64,000 nt of DNA from an uncultured Sphingomonadaceae bacterium (GTDB lineage: Bacteria > Pseudomonadota > Alphaproteobacteria > Sphingomonadales > Sphingomonadaceae): assembly GCA_947495985.1 (NCBI GenBank), contig CANMBD010000004.1, positions 1 through 64,000 on the forward strand, in the 5' to 3' direction. Shown piece by piece: positions 16,084-27,269 of the stretch (within the stretch, counting starts at the first letter, position 1; each line of letters begins with the position of its first letter). The translations under genes were made by a program, and so were the position numbers. The notes beneath the pieces were generated by a model. That model had not been told where the DNA came from. It did no database searches and saw nothing but the letters and a program-made list of their open reading frames with translations.

Positions 16084-16649
16084 CAGATCGTCCCGTCCAG
16101 TTCATCCCGCATATCCGCGCCGCGATCGAAGACCCGGGCCAGGACGATCAACAGAAGCACCAGCAATATGCCAGAAAGCGAGATTCCGAACTCACCATGG
16201 ATCGTCATCTGCTCGCCCTCTTTCATCGAGCCCAGCAGGCTGACGATCACACCGATCGCTGCGCCCAACACCACAGTCAGTATCTGGATTGCAAAAATGG
16301 CGATACCCATGCCACGCAAACGCACACCATTTGTTCGGTTGAACGGATCGCCTTCGCGCACAGAGGCCAGAATCTTGCGAAGCCGATCAATAGTGAAATA
16401 GCTCAGCAGCATGATCAGCAGCAGCACGAGCACGAAGCCGGCCGCCACCCACAGCACCTCGACCGGAGGCTTGTTTACAAACTGCTCGCCCACGTCGGCC
16501 AATATCTCTTGACCGAAAATCGCCATGATGGGCAACGACAGGATCAGAATTACAGATGCGAAGATCACCGCCAGGCGAAAAAAGCCGAGCAGCAGGCGTG
16601 CCGATTTCAGTACGATATCTTCCTCCCCTTTGGCCGCGATATTTGTCAT
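16083..16649 (-). CDS. DUF2975 family membrane protein
   Basis: The 188-residue protein has four membrane segments in two pairs (about 22-45, 65-85, 112-135, 155-172) with the cytoplasmic loop FTIDRLRKILASVREGDPFNRTNGVRLRGMG, which is the DUF2975 signature (LRxxLxxVxxGxPFxxxNxxRLRxxG). GGAG lies 6 nt before ATG 16649. It is translationally coupled to the XRE regulator. Its function is unknown; such pairs may sense membrane or small-molecule signals. Confidence 0.88.
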   Translation of the reverse strand: MTNIAAKGEEDIVLKSARLLLGFFRLAVIFASVILILSLPIMAIFGQEILADVGEQFVNKPPVEVLWVAAGFVLVLLLIMLLSYFTIDRLRKILASVREGDPFNRTNGVRLRGMGIAIFAIQILTVVLGAAIGVIVSLLGSMKEGEQMTIHGEFGISLSGILLVLLLIVLARVFDRGADMRDELDGTI

Positions 16650-16693
16650 GATAGTCTCCAGTGATTATTGAATTGCAATATGTGTTTCGTTGC

Positions 16694-16747
16694 TTATCAA
16701 TATAGATTTATCGATAAACGTCAAGTGTTTTATTGATTATCAATAAA
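16694..16747. promoter_or_regulatory. Three TTATCRATA operator-like sites between divergent genes
   Basis: TTATCAATA (16694-16702), the 12-bp palindrome TTTATCGATAAA (16707-16718) and the 19-bp palindrome TTTATTGATTATCAATAAA (16729-16747) share one half-site. They lie between the DUF2975-XRE operon and the divergent membrane-protein gene. The likely binder is the XRE protein; the count and spacing suggest cooperative dimers. Confidence 0.6.
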
Positions 16748-16797
16748 TTTTAGCTTATAGGCCCCTCACTCCAAACCTTTGAACGAGGATATCATCA

Positions 16798-17469
16798 ATG
16801 ACGCTTATCATGTTTCTCCATATCAGCATGGGCACCATCGCCGTGCTGGCTGGCGCTGCTGCCCTGTTTGTTCGCAAAGGTTCGCGTGTACATCGCGGTA
16901 TCGGCAATGTTTTTTTAATGACGATGATGATCATGGCAGCCGCAGGGATCTATCTGGCCCTCGTCCTTCCCATGGCCATTTCGGTCTTGGTCGGGGTTTT
17001 CACCATCTATCTTGTCGTCACATCCTGGATGGCGGCCCGGCAATATGATGAAAGGATAAATCCATTCCACTATGTCCCATTGGTCGTCACACTGGGCGTC
17101 GCGGCTGGTGGATTGTGGTTCGGTCTGGAGGCGCAGAACAGTCCAGACGGATTGAAGGACGGATTGCCCGCCTTCCCGCATTATTTCTTCGGTGGGCTTG
17201 CGCTGCTGGCCGCGTCAGGGGATGTGGTGATGATTGTCCGTCGAGGTATTTCCGGCAAACAGCGCATCGCCCGGCATTTGTGGCGCATGTGCTTTGCCTA
17301 TTTCATCGCAGCCGGCTCCTTGTTCACCGGCCCCGGAGCAACCGCTTTTCCTGAGGCTGTTCGCGACACGGGTTTGTTGTCCGCCCCGGAACCTATCATC
17401 CTGGCTATCATGCTGTTTTGGATCGTCCGTGTGTTGGCCACCAAATGGTATGAAGGCAAGCCGGAGTGA
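16798..17469 (+). CDS. DUF2306-like multi-pass membrane protein
   Basis: The 223-residue protein opens LIMFLHISMGTIAVLAGAAALFVRKGSRVHRGIGNVF, the pattern of DUF2306-type membrane proteins (His in the first helix, then G..AL..RKG..HR..G). It has about six to seven membrane segments and conserved His residues (NPFHYVP, FPHYFFGG, ARHLWRMCFAYF) that could coordinate a cofactor. GAGG lies 9 nt before ATG 16798. It shares the palindromic control region with the divergent DUF2975-XRE operon. Function unknown. Confidence 0.75.
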   Translation: MTLIMFLHISMGTIAVLAGAAALFVRKGSRVHRGIGNVFLMTMMIMAAAGIYLALVLPMAISVLVGVFTIYLVVTSWMAARQYDERINPFHYVPLVVTLGVAAGGLWFGLEAQNSPDGLKDGLPAFPHYFFGGLALLAASGDVVMIVRRGISGKQRIARHLWRMCFAYFIAAGSLFTGPGATAFPEAVRDTGLLSAPEPIILAIMLFWIVRVLATKWYEGKPE

Positions 17470-17516
17470 TGACCTGCTATTGCCTCCATTCTCTCTATGA
17501 TCAGGCCTCCCGCCTC

Positions 17517-17545
17517 TTGACCGATTTCCAACATCTCCCTATATG
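17517..17545 (+). promoter_or_regulatory. Sigma-70 type promoter candidate for rpoBC
   Basis: TTGACC (17517-17522) and TATATG (17540-17545) are 17 bp apart, close to the sigma-70 consensus. A start near 17552 would give a leader of about 220 nt before rpoB. This stretch of about 300 bp without a gene otherwise shows only C/G-rich segments (GGCGCGCC at 17590). Confidence 0.5.
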
Positions 17546-17773
17546 GGCGGCTCACCACAGATTTCGAGACAGGGCGTGCAGTTGCGCGGCGCGCCAGAAG
17601 AAATGAGGTCTGACCGGTTTTCAGGACGCTATGAGCTACGACTCTCCTCCCCGAAAAACGGGTTTGAGAGGCCGTGGCTTTTTGTTCTGGAGCGCCCCAC
17701 ATAATTTGGTTTTCCACCGGCTAAGCGTTTCATAAATGACGCAAATCCGGTGATGGCGAGAAGGCAAAAATAC

Positions 17774-20700
17774 ATGGCGACGAAAGCATCTTCGGTAAAG
17801 ACAACGGCTCTGACACCGACCCGCAAAAAACGTATCCGCAAAATCTTTGGCGACATTCATGAAGTCATCGATATGCCGAATCTCATCGAGGTTCAGCGCG
17901 AATCATATGAGCAGTTCCTGCGCTCCGACCCTTCGATCGGTTATGTTTCCGGTCTGGAAAAAACACTGCGCAGCGTTTTCCCGATCCGCGATTTTGCCGG
18001 CACTGCCGAAATGGATTTCGTCAACTACCAGCTCGAAGATCCCAAATATAATGTTGAGGAATGTCGCCAGCGCGGCATCACTTACGCAGCGCCGATGAAA
18101 GTGACGCTGCGTCTGATCGTCTTTGAAGTCGATCCTGAAACAGAAGCGCGCTCCGTCCTCGATATCAAAGAGCAGGACGTTTACATGGGCGACATGCCTT
18201 TGATGACCAAGAACGGCACGTTCGTCATCAATGGTACTGAGCGCGTTATCGTCAGCCAGATGCACCGTTCGCCCGGTGTGCTGTTTGACCATGACCGCGG
18301 CAAGACCCACTCTTCGGGCAAGTTTCTGTTCGCCGCCCGCGTTATTCCTTATCGTGGTTCGTGGCTCGACTTTGAATTTGATGCGAAAGACATCGTCAAC
18401 GTTCGTATTGACCGTAAGCGTAAGCTGCCTGTAACCGCGCTGCTGCGTTCGCTGGGTGACGCGATCATCGAAGTAAAAGAGAAAAAGCCACCGTTCAAGG
18501 TTGGCGAAATGGTGCGCGTTGCTGGCATGAAGCAGCCTGCCGAGATCATCGAAGTCGAAGGCAACCGGATTACGATCAAAGAGCCAATGGGTGCGATCGA
18601 AATTCAGGGCAAGATTGAAGATGAAGGCCGGACCAAGAGTGCGGAAATCACCGGAATTCTGAAGCAAGGCTATAGCGAAGAAGATATTCTCAACGAATTT
18701 TACGAGCGTATCGTTTACAAGCGCGCAAAAGACGGCTGGACCATTCCTTTCGTGGCGGAACAATGGCGCGGTCAGAAGCCGACCTTTGATATTGTGGATG
18801 CTGACAGCGGTGAAGTTGTCTTTGCCAGCGGCAGCAAAATCACGCCGCGCGGGGCCAACAAGGCTGAAAAAGATGGCATGAAAAATGCTGTCATTCCAAC
18901 CGAGGAAATTTTCGGCCGTTACAGCGCGTTTGACCTGATCAACGAGAAAACCGGTGAGATTTACATCGAAGCTGGCGACGAAGTGACGGTTGAAAATCTT
19001 GAGAAGCTCGACGGTGTTGGCATTGACCAGTTGGAGCTGCTCGACATTGATCACGTGACGACGGGCCCTTGGATCCGCAACACGCTGAAAGTCGACAAGG
19101 CGGACGACCGTGATGGCGCGCTGTCCGACATTTACCGTGTCATGCGTCCTGGCGAACCGCCAACCCGCGAAACGGCTGAGGCTCTGTTCGAAGGCCTGTT
19201 CTTCGATCCTGAGCGTTATGACCTTTCTGCCGTTGGTCGTGTGAAACTCAATATGCGCCTCGATCTTGATGCGCCGGACGACTACACAGTTCTTCGCAAG
19301 GAAGATATTTTGGCCGTCGTCAAAACCCTGGTCGATCTGAAAGACGGCAAGGGCGAAGTTGACGATATCGATAACCTTGGTAACCGGCGTGTGCGCTCGG
19401 TTGGCGAGCTTCTCGAAAACCAGTACCGTGTTGGCCTGTTGCGCATGGAGCGTGCGGTTAAAGAGCGTATGTCCAGCGTTGATGTGTCCACTGTGATGCC
19501 GAACGATCTGATCAACGCGAAGCCCGCTGTTGCAACGGTTCGTGAGTTCTTTGGTAGCTCGCAGCTGTCCCAGTTTATGGACCAGACCAACCCGCTTTCG
19601 GAAGTCACCCACAAACGCCGTGTGTCGGCGCTTGGGCCCGGCGGTCTGACGCGTGAGCGGGCCGGTTTCGAAGTCCGCGACGTCCACCCGACCCATTATG
19701 GTCGTATCTGCCCGATTGAAACGCCTGAGGGTCCGAACATCGGCCTGATCAACTCGCTGGCATCTTTCAGCCGGGTGAACAAATATGGCTTTATCGAAAC
19801 GCCTTATCGCCAGATCAAGGACGGCAAGGTCACGGACGATGTGGTCTATCTCTCCGCGATGGAAGAGCAGAAGCACACCGTGGCACAGGCCAACGCGGAA
19901 CTGACCGAAGACGGCAGCTTTGTCGAAGAGTTGGTTTCATCCCGTGAAGCGGGTGAATTTTTGATCGCTCCGCGCGAACAGATCACGTTGATGGACGTTT
20001 CGCCGAAACAGCTTGTGTCTGTTGCGGCCTCGCTCATCCCGTTCCTAGAAAATGATGATGCTAACCGCGCCCTGATGGGATCGAACATGCAACGTCAGGC
20101 TGTGCCGCTTGTGAAAGCAGAGGCACCATTTGTTGGAACCGGTATGGAAGAAACCGTGGCCCGCGATAGTGGTGCTGCGATTGCGGCCCGCCGCGGCGGT
20201 ATTGTCGATCAGGTCGATGCGACCCGTATCGTGATCCGTGCGCAGGGTGATGTCGAAGCCGGCAAGTCTGGCGTCGACATCTACACGCTTCAGAAGTTCC
20301 AGCGTTCCAACCAGAATACCTGCATCAACCAGCGTCCGCTGGTGAAGGTGGGTGAGATGGTTCAGGAAGGTGATACTATTGCTGACGGTCCATCAACCGA
20401 TATGGGTGAATTGGCACTGGGCAAAAACAGCCTAGTCGCCTTCATGCCCTGGAATGGTTATAACTATGAGGATTCTATCCTCATTTCCGAGCGTATCGTG
20501 AAAGACGATGTCTTCACTTCGATCCATATCGAAGAATTTGAAGTCATGGCCCGCGATACGAAACTGGGCCCTGAAGATATTACCCGCGATATTCCGAATG
20601 TCGGTGAGGAAGCGCTGCGCAACCTCGACGAAGCGGGTATCGTTTACATCGGTGCTGAAATCGAGCCTGGCGATATATTGGTCGGCAAGATCACGCCTAA

Positions 20701-22168
20701 GGGTGAAAGCCCGATGACGCCGGAAGAAAAGCTTCTCCGTGCAATCTTCGGTGAAAAAGCTTCCGATGTTCGTGACACGTCGCTGCGTCTGCCTCCGGGC
20801 GTTGCAGGGACCGTCGTCGAAGTGCGTGTGTTTAACCGCCACGGCATCGACAAGGACGAGCGCGCGCTGGCGATTGAACGCGAAGAAATTTCGCGTTTCA
20901 CGAAAGACCGTGACGACGAACGCGCCATTCTGAACCGTGCAACCTTCAACAGCTTGAAAGACATGCTGATCGGTCAAACTGCGACTTCTGCGCCGAAGCC
21001 GATGAAGAAGGGCGCAGAGATTACCGCCGAAGGCCTGTCCGAACTGGACAATGCCGACTGGTGGAAAATCGCAGTGAAGGATGACAAGGTTCAATCCGAC
21101 TTCGAAGCAACCCGCGGTCAGTATGACGAAGCGATCAAGGAAATTAACGAACGTTTCGAAGATCGCCGTGAGAAGCTGGAGCGTGGTGACGAACTGTCCC
21201 CGGGCGTTCTGAAAATGGTTAAAGTCTTTGTCGCTGTGAAACGCAAGTTGCAGCCTGGTGACAAAATGGCCGGCCGTCACGGAAACAAAGGGGTTATCTC
21301 CCGCATTCTTCCACAAGAAGATATGCCGTTCCTCGAAGATGGAACGCCGGTTGATATCGTGCTGAACCCATTGGGTGTGCCATCACGTATGAACGTCGGA
21401 CAGATTTTCGAAACCCATTTGGGCTGGGCCGCACGCGGCTTGGGCGAGCAGGTGACGAAGGCTCTGGAAGAATGGAAACTCGCCAATCCCGATCCGCAGG
21501 CGGCCGCGCCACCTGATGCGGTGAAAGAGCGGCTCAAGACCATTTATGGCGAGCAATATCACGAAGATATTGATGCCCGTGAGCCATCCGAGATTGTTGA
21601 GATGGTTGGTCACTTGCGCAACGGTGTTCCGATGGGAACGCCCGTGTTTGACGGCGCGCATGAAAGCGATGTTTCGGACATGCTGGAACTTGCTGGTCTT
21701 GATCGCAGCGGACAGGTCAACCTGTTTGACGGACGGACCGGAGACAAGTTCGACCGTAAGGTGACAGTGGGCTATATCTATATGCTCAAATTGCATCACC
21801 TGGTTGACGACAAGATCCACGCCCGTTCGATCGGACCATATTCTCTCGTCACGCAGCAGCCACTGGGCGGTAAAGCCCAGTTCGGCGGACAGCGCTTCGG
21901 GGAAATGGAAGTCTGGGCACTGCAGGCATATGGTGCGGCTTACACGCTGCAGGAAATGCTGACAGTCAAATCGGATGATGTGATCGGACGGACCAAGGTT
22001 TACGAAGCGATCGTCAAAGGCGACGATACGTTCGAAGCCGGTGTGCCTGAAAGCTTTAACGTTCTGGTCAAGGAAATGCGTTCGCTTGGTCTCAATGTCG
22101 AACTCTCCAGCTTCGGTGACGAAGATGAAGACGGCGATGATGACGGCGTAGCGATTGCGGCGGAGTAA
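17774..22168 (+). CDS. rpoB: RNA polymerase subunit beta
   Basis: The product is the beta subunit of RNA polymerase: [22 protein letters not shown] at the N-terminus, the rifampicin region [66 protein letters not shown], and the C-terminal [50 protein letters not shown]. With the start at ATG 17774 (AAGG upstream) it has 1464 residues, roughly 80 more than I expect for alphaproteobacteria. An extra block at about residues 229-300 (between LLRSLG and [10 protein letters not shown]) accounts for most of this. The tail is acidic. It forms an operon with rpoC. Confidence 0.98.
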   Translation: MATKASSVKTTALTPTRKKRIRKIFGDIHEVIDMPNLIEVQRESYEQFLRSDPSIGYVSGLEKTLRSVFPIRDFAGTAEMDFVNYQLEDPKYNVEECRQRGITYAAPMKVTLRLIVFEVDPETEARSVLDIKEQDVYMGDMPLMTKNGTFVINGTERVIVSQMHRSPGVLFDHDRGKTHSSGKFLFAARVIPYRGSWLDFEFDAKDIVNVRIDRKRKLPVTALLRSLGDAIIEVKEKKPPFKVGEMVRVAGMKQPAEIIEVEGNRITIKEPMGAIEIQGKIEDEGRTKSAEITGILKQGYSEEDILNEFYERIVYKRAKDGWTIPFVAEQWRGQKPTFDIVDADSGEVVFASGSKITPRGANKAEKDGMKNAVIPTEEIFGRYSAFDLINEKTGEIYIEAGDEVTVENLEKLDGVGIDQLELLDIDHVTTGPWIRNTLKVDKADDRDGALSDIYRVMRPGEPPTRETAEALFEGLFFDPERYDLSAVGRVKLNMRLDLDAPDDYTVLRKEDILAVVKTLVDLKDGKGEVDDIDNLGNRRVRSVGELLENQYRVGLLRMERAVKERMSSVDVSTVMPNDLINAKPAVATVREFFGSSQLSQFMDQTNPLSEVTHKRRVSALGPGGLTRERAGFEVRDVHPTHYGRICPIETPEGPNIGLINSLASFSRVNKYGFIETPYRQIKDGKVTDDVVYLSAMEEQKHTVAQANAELTEDGSFVEELVSSREAGEFLIAPREQITLMDVSPKQLVSVAASLIPFLENDDANRALMGSNMQRQAVPLVKAEAPFVGTGMEETVARDSGAAIAARRGGIVDQVDATRIVIRAQGDVEAGKSGVDIYTLQKFQRSNQNTCINQRPLVKVGEMVQEGDTIADGPSTDMGELALGKNSLVAFMPWNGYNYEDSILISERIVKDDVFTSIHIEEFEVMARDTKLGPEDITRDIPNVGEEALRNLDEAGIVYIGAEIEPGDILVGKITPKGESPMTPEEKLLRAIFGEKASDVRDTSLRLPPGVAGTVVEVRVFNRHGIDKDERALAIEREEISRFTKDRDDERAILNRATFNSLKDMLIGQTATSAPKPMKKGAEITAEGLSELDNADWWKIAVKDDKVQSDFEATRGQYDEAIKEINERFEDRREKLERGDELSPGVLKMVKVFVAVKRKLQPGDKMAGRHGNKGVISRILPQEDMPFLEDGTPVDIVLNPLGVPSRMNVGQIFETHLGWAARGLGEQVTKALEEWKLANPDPQAAAPPDAVKERLKTIYGEQYHEDIDAREPSEIVEMVGHLRNGVPMGTPVFDGAHESDVSDMLELAGLDRSGQVNLFDGRTGDKFDRKVTVGYIYMLKLHHLVDDKIHARSIGPYSLVTQQPLGGKAQFGGQRFGEMEVWALQAYGAAYTLQEMLTVKSDDVIGRTKVYEAIVKGDDTFEAGVPESFNVLVKEMRSLGLNVELSSFGDEDEDGDDDGVAIAAE

Positions 22169-22233
22169 GGCGGGCAACGTCTCACTCTTCCCAGCATTTC
22201 AAATTTTGGGCTAAGGCCCCGAAGGAATAGAAT

Positions 22234-25200
22234 ATGAACCAAGTAACAAATTTCGCAAATCCGATCGCAAAGCCGGAAACATTTGACCAGATTCAAATTG
22301 GTCTTGCTTCACCAGAGCGCATCCGCAGCTGGTCATTCGGTGAAATCAAAAAGCCGGAAACGATCAACTACCGGACGTTCAAGCCAGAGCGTGACGGTCT
22401 GTTCTGCGCGCGCATCTTTGGCCCCGTAAAGGATTACGAATGCCTGTGCGGTAAATATAAGCGCATGAAATATAAAGGCATTGTCTGCGAGAAATGCGGT
22501 GTCGAAGTCACGGTAACCAAAGTCCGTCGCGAACGGATGGGCCATATCGACCTGGCTGCTCCTGTCGCGCATATCTGGTTTCTGAAATCTCTGCCTAGCC
22601 GTATTGGCTTGCTGCTCGACATGCAGCTCAAGCAGCTGGAGCGTGTGCTCTATTTCGAAAGCTATGTGGTCATCGAACCCGGTTTGACACCACTGGAAAA
22701 ATTCCAGCTGCTGACCGAAGATGAAATGCTTGAAGCGCAGGATGAATATGGCGAAGACGCCTTCTCTGCCGGCATCGGTGCAGAAGCGGTCAAGATCATG
22801 TTGCAGGACCTTGATCTGCAGCGCGAAAAAGAAGATCTGATGGAAGAGCTGGCGACGACCAAGTCGACGCTGAAGCCCAAGAAGATCATCAAGCGCCTCA
22901 AGGTTGTCGAAAGCTTTATTGAATCCGGCAATAAACCGGAATGGATGATCCTCGAAATCATTCCTGTGATACCACCCGAGCTACGCCCGCTGGTGCCTCT
23001 GGATGGTGGTCGTTTCGCGACGTCCGATCTCAATGATCTCTATCGCCGCGTGATCAACCGGAACAACCGTTTGAAACGCCTGATGGAACTGCGTGCGCCG
23101 GACATCATTGTCCGTAACGAGAAGCGTATGTTGCAGGAATCTGTTGACGCGCTGTTCGACAATGGTCGCCGTGGTCGTACCATTACCGGTGCGAACAAGC
23201 GCCCATTGAAATCTCTGTCCGACATGCTGAAAGGCAAGCAGGGCCGTTTCCGTCAGAACCTTCTCGGTAAGCGCGTCGACTATTCCGGTCGTTCGGTTAT
23301 CGTGACCGGTCCTGAGCTGAAATTGCATCAGTGCGGTCTACCTAAGAAAATGGCCTTGGAACTGTTCAAGCCGTTTATCTACGCACGTCTCGACGCCAAG
23401 GGCCTTTCGATGACGCTCAAACAGGCCAAGAAATGGGTCGAAAAAGAGCGCAAGGAAGTCTGGGACATCCTTGAAGAAGTCATCCGCGAGCATCCTGTCA
23501 TGCTGAACCGCGCACCGACACTTCACCGTTTGGGCATTCAGGCGTTTGAGCCGGTATTGATCGAAGGTAAAGCGATCCAGCTTCACCCGCTCGTCTGTTC
23601 CGCGTTTAACGCCGACTTTGATGGTGACCAAATGGCTGTCCACGTTCCACTGAGCCTTGAGGCGCAGCTGGAAGCACGTGTCCTGATGATGTCGACCAAC
23701 AACATCCTGTCACCAGCCAATGGTAAGCCGATCATCGTTCCTTCGCAGGATATGGTTCTCGGCATCTATTACCTCACCATGGATCGCAAAGGCGAGCCAG
23801 GCGAGGGCATGATGCTGGCCGATATGGCTGAAGTGCATCAGGCGCTGGAAATTGGTGCGGTGACTTTGCACTCCAAAATCACCACCCGGGTTCCGCAAAC
23901 CGATGAGGAAGGCAAGCCCATCCTCAAGCGGTTCGAAACCACACCGGGTCGTTTGTTGATTGCGGAATGTCTGCCGAAATCACACAAGGTGCCATTCGAC
24001 ATTGTGAACCGCTTGCTGACCAAGAAAGAGGTTGGTGACGTGATTGACCAAGTTTACCGACACACGGGTCAGAAAGACACGGTCCTGTTCGCCGATGCGA
24101 TCATGGATCTTGGCTTCCGCCACGCGTGTAAGGCGGGTATTTCCTTCGGTAAGGATGATATGATTATTCCGGACTCGAAAGATGCAACGGTTGAAGAGAC
24201 CCGCGCTTTGGTTGCTGACTATGAGCAGCAATATCAAGACGGTCTGATCACGCAGCAGGAAAAATATAACAAAGTGATCGACGCCTGGAGCCGTTGTGGT
24301 GATCAGGTTGCGAACGCCATGATGGACGAGCTGGCCGCGACGCCAGAGGACGAGCATGGCCGTGAACGTCAGATTAATGCCATTTACATGATGAGTCACT
24401 CTGGCGCCCGTGGTAGCCCAGCCCAGATGAAACAGCTGGGTGGTATGCGCGGACTGATGGCCAAGCCTTCTGGCGAGATTATTGAAACACCAATTATCTC
24501 GAACTTTAAAGAAGGCCTGACGGTTCTCGAATATTTCAACTCGACTCACGGTGCGCGTAAAGGTCTCGCCGATACCGCTCTGAAAACCGCTAACTCCGGT
24601 TATCTGACGCGGCGTCTGGTCGACGTTTCGCAGGACTGTACGATTGTCGAAAATGATTGCGGCACCGAAAATGCGCTGGAGATGAAAGCCATCGTCCAGG
24701 GTGGTTCGGTTATCGCATCGCTCGGCGAGCGTATCCTGGGCCGGACCATGGCCGAAGATATTGTCGACAGCAAAGACGACACTGTGGTGATCAAGGCCGG
24801 TACGTTGCTGGATGAAGCAGCCATCAAGGTGATCGAAGAGCTCGGTATCCAATCCGCACGCATTCGTTCGCCATTGGTTTGCGAATCCAAAATGGGCGTT
24901 TGTGCGACCTGTTATGGCCGTGACCTTGCTCGCGGTACACCGGTGAATATCGGAGAGGCTGTTGGTGTCATTGCTGCACAGTCAATTGGTGAGCCGGGTA
25001 CGCAACTGACGATGCGGACCTTCCACATCGGCGGTGCGGCACAGCTTAACGAGCAGAGTAATCTGGAAGCTGTGGCCGAAGGTACGGTGCAATATCGTGA
25101 TATGCCAGTGATCGAAGACAAGAACGGTCGTTTCCTGTCGCTCGCTCGCTCCGGTGAAATTGCGGTTATCGATGATGAAGGGCGTGAGCGTAGTGCTGAC

Positions 25201-26535
25201 AAACTTCCATATGGTACCAGCCTGTTGGTCAAGGATGGCCAGAAGGTCAAACTGGGCGATCGTCTGGCGGAATGGGATCCATTCACCATGCCGATGATTA
25301 CCGAGAAACCGGGTGTTATCAAATATCAGGATGTCATCGAAGGCAAAACGATGACCGAGCAGACCGATGAAGCGACCGGCATCGCACAGCGTGTGATCAC
25401 CGAATATCGTGCATCGGGCCGTGGCGCTAACAAAGAGGATCTGCGTCCGCGCTTGACCCTGCTTGATAGCGACAGCGGTGAAGCTGGTCGGTATATGCTC
25501 GCCAATGGCGCCACGCTCTCCGTGACCGATGGTCAGGAAGTGGTAGCCGGTGACGTGATCGCACGTGTTTCTCGCGAAGCTGCGAAGACCCGTGATATTA
25601 CTGGTGGTCTGCCACGTGTTGCCGAACTGTTCGAAGCACGTATTCCGAAAGACAATTCAATCATTGCGAAGGTTTCCGGCCGCGTCGAATATCTGCGCGA
25701 CTATAAAGCCAAGCGTAAGATTGCGATTGTTCCCGAGGAAGGCGAACCAGTAGAATATCTGGTGCCGAAGACGAAAGTCATCGACGTTCAGGAAGGCGAC
25801 TTCGTGAAGAAGGGTGATAACCTCGTTTCCGGTTCGCCTGATCCGCATGACATTCTTGAGGTCTTGGGCGTGGAAGCGCTGGCCGAATATCTGGTTGCGG
25901 AAATTCAGGAAGTCTATCGTCTGCAGGGCGTGAAGATCAACGATAAGCATATCGAGACGATTGTTCGTCAGATGCTGCAGAAAGTTGAGATCACCAATGG
26001 CGGCGACACGACGCTTCTTCCCGGCGAACAGGTCGATCTTGAAGAGATGCTCGAATATAATGCCAAGCTGACCAAGAAGCAGGTTCCTGCCGAAGGGAAG
26101 CCGGTTCTCTTGGGCATCACCAAAGCGAGCCTGCAGACACGGTCGTTCATTTCTGCTGCTTCTTTCCAGGAAACCACCCGGGTGCTGACCCAGGCGGCTG
26201 TCGAAGGGAAGAAGGACTCGCTCATCGGTTTGAAAGAAAACGTCATTGTTGGACGTTTGATCCCGGCCGGTACGGGTGCTGGCATGAACCGGGCACGGAT
26301 TGCGGCCACTGGCCGTGACGCAGCGCTGCGTGCGCAGCAGCAAAAAATTGCTGATGCCATGGCTGCTGCCGATGATTTGAAAGCCGAAGAGGCGGCCGCT
26401 GCGGCTCCTTCTGCTGAAGAAGTGTTCGATGCGCCAGCCGCTGAAGAAGCGCCAGCGGCAGAAGTTGTCGTTGAAGAGGCACCTGTTGCGGAAGCACCAG
26501 AAGCTTCTGCCGAAGCTGCTGACAAAGAAGAATAA
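22234..26535 (+). CDS. rpoC: RNA polymerase subunit beta-prime
   Basis: The 1433-residue beta-prime subunit carries the N-terminal zinc site ([20 protein letters not shown], about 70-88), the catalytic NADFDGD at 459-465 that holds the active-site magnesium, the second zinc site ([19 protein letters not shown]), the trigger-loop region and [25 protein letters not shown]. The C-terminal 55 residues form an Ala/Glu/Pro-rich low-complexity tail ([22 protein letters not shown]). It starts 65 bp after rpoB, with AAGGAAT before ATG 22234, and the operon ends at the hairpin at 26552. Confidence 0.98.
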   Translation: MNQVTNFANPIAKPETFDQIQIGLASPERIRSWSFGEIKKPETINYRTFKPERDGLFCARIFGPVKDYECLCGKYKRMKYKGIVCEKCGVEVTVTKVRRERMGHIDLAAPVAHIWFLKSLPSRIGLLLDMQLKQLERVLYFESYVVIEPGLTPLEKFQLLTEDEMLEAQDEYGEDAFSAGIGAEAVKIMLQDLDLQREKEDLMEELATTKSTLKPKKIIKRLKVVESFIESGNKPEWMILEIIPVIPPELRPLVPLDGGRFATSDLNDLYRRVINRNNRLKRLMELRAPDIIVRNEKRMLQESVDALFDNGRRGRTITGANKRPLKSLSDMLKGKQGRFRQNLLGKRVDYSGRSVIVTGPELKLHQCGLPKKMALELFKPFIYARLDAKGLSMTLKQAKKWVEKERKEVWDILEEVIREHPVMLNRAPTLHRLGIQAFEPVLIEGKAIQLHPLVCSAFNADFDGDQMAVHVPLSLEAQLEARVLMMSTNNILSPANGKPIIVPSQDMVLGIYYLTMDRKGEPGEGMMLADMAEVHQALEIGAVTLHSKITTRVPQTDEEGKPILKRFETTPGRLLIAECLPKSHKVPFDIVNRLLTKKEVGDVIDQVYRHTGQKDTVLFADAIMDLGFRHACKAGISFGKDDMIIPDSKDATVEETRALVADYEQQYQDGLITQQEKYNKVIDAWSRCGDQVANAMMDELAATPEDEHGRERQINAIYMMSHSGARGSPAQMKQLGGMRGLMAKPSGEIIETPIISNFKEGLTVLEYFNSTHGARKGLADTALKTANSGYLTRRLVDVSQDCTIVENDCGTENALEMKAIVQGGSVIASLGERILGRTMAEDIVDSKDDTVVIKAGTLLDEAAIKVIEELGIQSARIRSPLVCESKMGVCATCYGRDLARGTPVNIGEAVGVIAAQSIGEPGTQLTMRTFHIGGAAQLNEQSNLEAVAEGTVQYRDMPVIEDKNGRFLSLARSGEIAVIDDEGRERSADKLPYGTSLLVKDGQKVKLGDRLAEWDPFTMPMITEKPGVIKYQDVIEGKTMTEQTDEATGIAQRVITEYRASGRGANKEDLRPRLTLLDSDSGEAGRYMLANGATLSVTDGQEVVAGDVIARVSREAAKTRDITGGLPRVAELFEARIPKDNSIIAKVSGRVEYLRDYKAKRKIAIVPEEGEPVEYLVPKTKVIDVQEGDFVKKGDNLVSGSPDPHDILEVLGVEALAEYLVAEIQEVYRLQGVKINDKHIETIVRQMLQKVEITNGGDTTLLPGEQVDLEEMLEYNAKLTKKQVPAEGKPVLLGITKASLQTRSFISAASFQETTRVLTQAAVEGKKDSLIGLKENVIVGRLIPAGTGAGMNRARIAATGRDAALRAQQQKIADAMAAADDLKAEEAAAAAPSAEEVFDAPAAEEAPAAEVVVEEAPVAEAPEASAEAADKEE

Positions 26536-26551
26536 CTCTTTGCTATTTGCA

Positions 26552-26588
26552 AAAAAGCCCCGCTGGATCAGTTCTAGCGGGGCTTTTT
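26552..26588. terminator. Bidirectional intrinsic terminator between rpoC and azoR
   Basis: AGCCCCGCT and AGCGGGGCT form a perfect 9-bp stem around an 11-base loop, with an A-run before and TTTTT after. It therefore works as a terminator for rpoC on the plus strand and for the convergent azoR on the minus strand. Confidence 0.92.
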
Positions 26589-26609
26589 CTTTGGAGTTTT
26601 TCGGGAGGC

Positions 26610-27188
26610 TTATGCTGCCGCTATTTGTTGTAAGGCATCTGAAACAGCTGTTTCCCCTTTCATCATTTGCTGGTCTGCTGAGATGAAAGTTACGTCGTTT
26701 ATACCGATGAAACCGAGTACATGGCGCAAATAGCCAGTTGCGAAATCCAGTTCACTACCAACTTCAGTGCCACCAGATGCGACCAATATGTAAGCTTTCT
26801 TGCCGTTCAATAGTCCCTCAGGGCCATTGGCCGTATATTGAAATGTCTTGCGAGCACGGGCAACCATATCGATCCATGCCTTTAGGGCAGCGGGGATACC
26901 GAAATTATATATCGGAACACCGATGACGATTGTGTCAGCTGCGATGATCTCATCTACCAGCGTATCGGAAAGGTTGAGCGTGGCCTTCTGGCCTTCAGAC
27001 CGATCGGCCTCGTCGGTGAAATTGGCGCCGACCCAGTCTTCCGTCACAAAAGGCAAGCCATCGGCAACATCCCGGACTGTCAGGGTTTCGGGAGCAATTT
27101 GATCGATGAGAGCATCCGTCATTGCACGTGTGGATGAACCATTTTTTCGTGCGCTGGCATCAATGCGGAGTACAGATTTATGTGTCAT
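26610..27188 (-). CDS. azoR: FMN-dependent NADH-azoreductase
   Basis: The 192-residue flavodoxin-fold protein matches AzoR: LRIDASARKNGSSTRAMTDALI at the FMN phosphate site, the VIGVPIYNFGIPAALKAWIDMVARARKTFQY core and ILVASGGTEVGSELDFATGYLRHVLGFIGI. AzoR dimers reduce quinones and azo compounds by two electrons and protect against quinone stress. AAGGAAA lies before ATG 27188. It is downstream of the pirin gene on the same strand, with a strong hairpin between, and a LysR gene is divergent from pirin: a common quinone-response arrangement. Confidence 0.92.
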   Translation of the reverse strand: MTHKSVLRIDASARKNGSSTRAMTDALIDQIAPETLTVRDVADGLPFVTEDWVGANFTDEADRSEGQKATLNLSDTLVDEIIAADTIVIGVPIYNFGIPAALKAWIDMVARARKTFQYTANGPEGLLNGKKAYILVASGGTEVGSELDFATGYLRHVLGFIGINDVTFISADQQMMKGETAVSDALQQIAAA

Positions 27189-27219
27189 GAGATATTTCCT
27201 TTTCTTGAGAAGATAAAGT

Positions 27220-27262
27220 GAAGGGGGGCCCTGGTTTCGGGGATGGATGGGCGCCCCCCTTC
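27220..27262 (-). promoter_or_regulatory. Strong intercistronic hairpin between pirin and azoR
   Basis: GAAGGGGGGC and GCCCCCCTTC are perfect 10-bp inverted repeats around a 23-base G-rich loop. On the minus strand the hairpin lies after the pirin stop and is followed by CACTTTATC, not a true U-run. It could act as a processing or stability element, or as a partial terminator that sets the pirin:azoR ratio. Confidence 0.6.
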
Positions 27263-27269
27263 GCGGGTG

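Noticed and set aside
17903..19876. Long minus-strand frame (657 codons) opposite rpoB
   Set aside because: It is antisense to a conserved essential gene in the typical shadow frame of codon-biased coding DNA and has no known domain.
20432..21316. Minus-strand frame (294 codons) opposite rpoB
   Set aside because: Shadow of rpoB for the same reasons.
23980..24852. Minus-strand frame (290 codons) opposite rpoC
   Set aside because: Shadow of rpoC; no domain.
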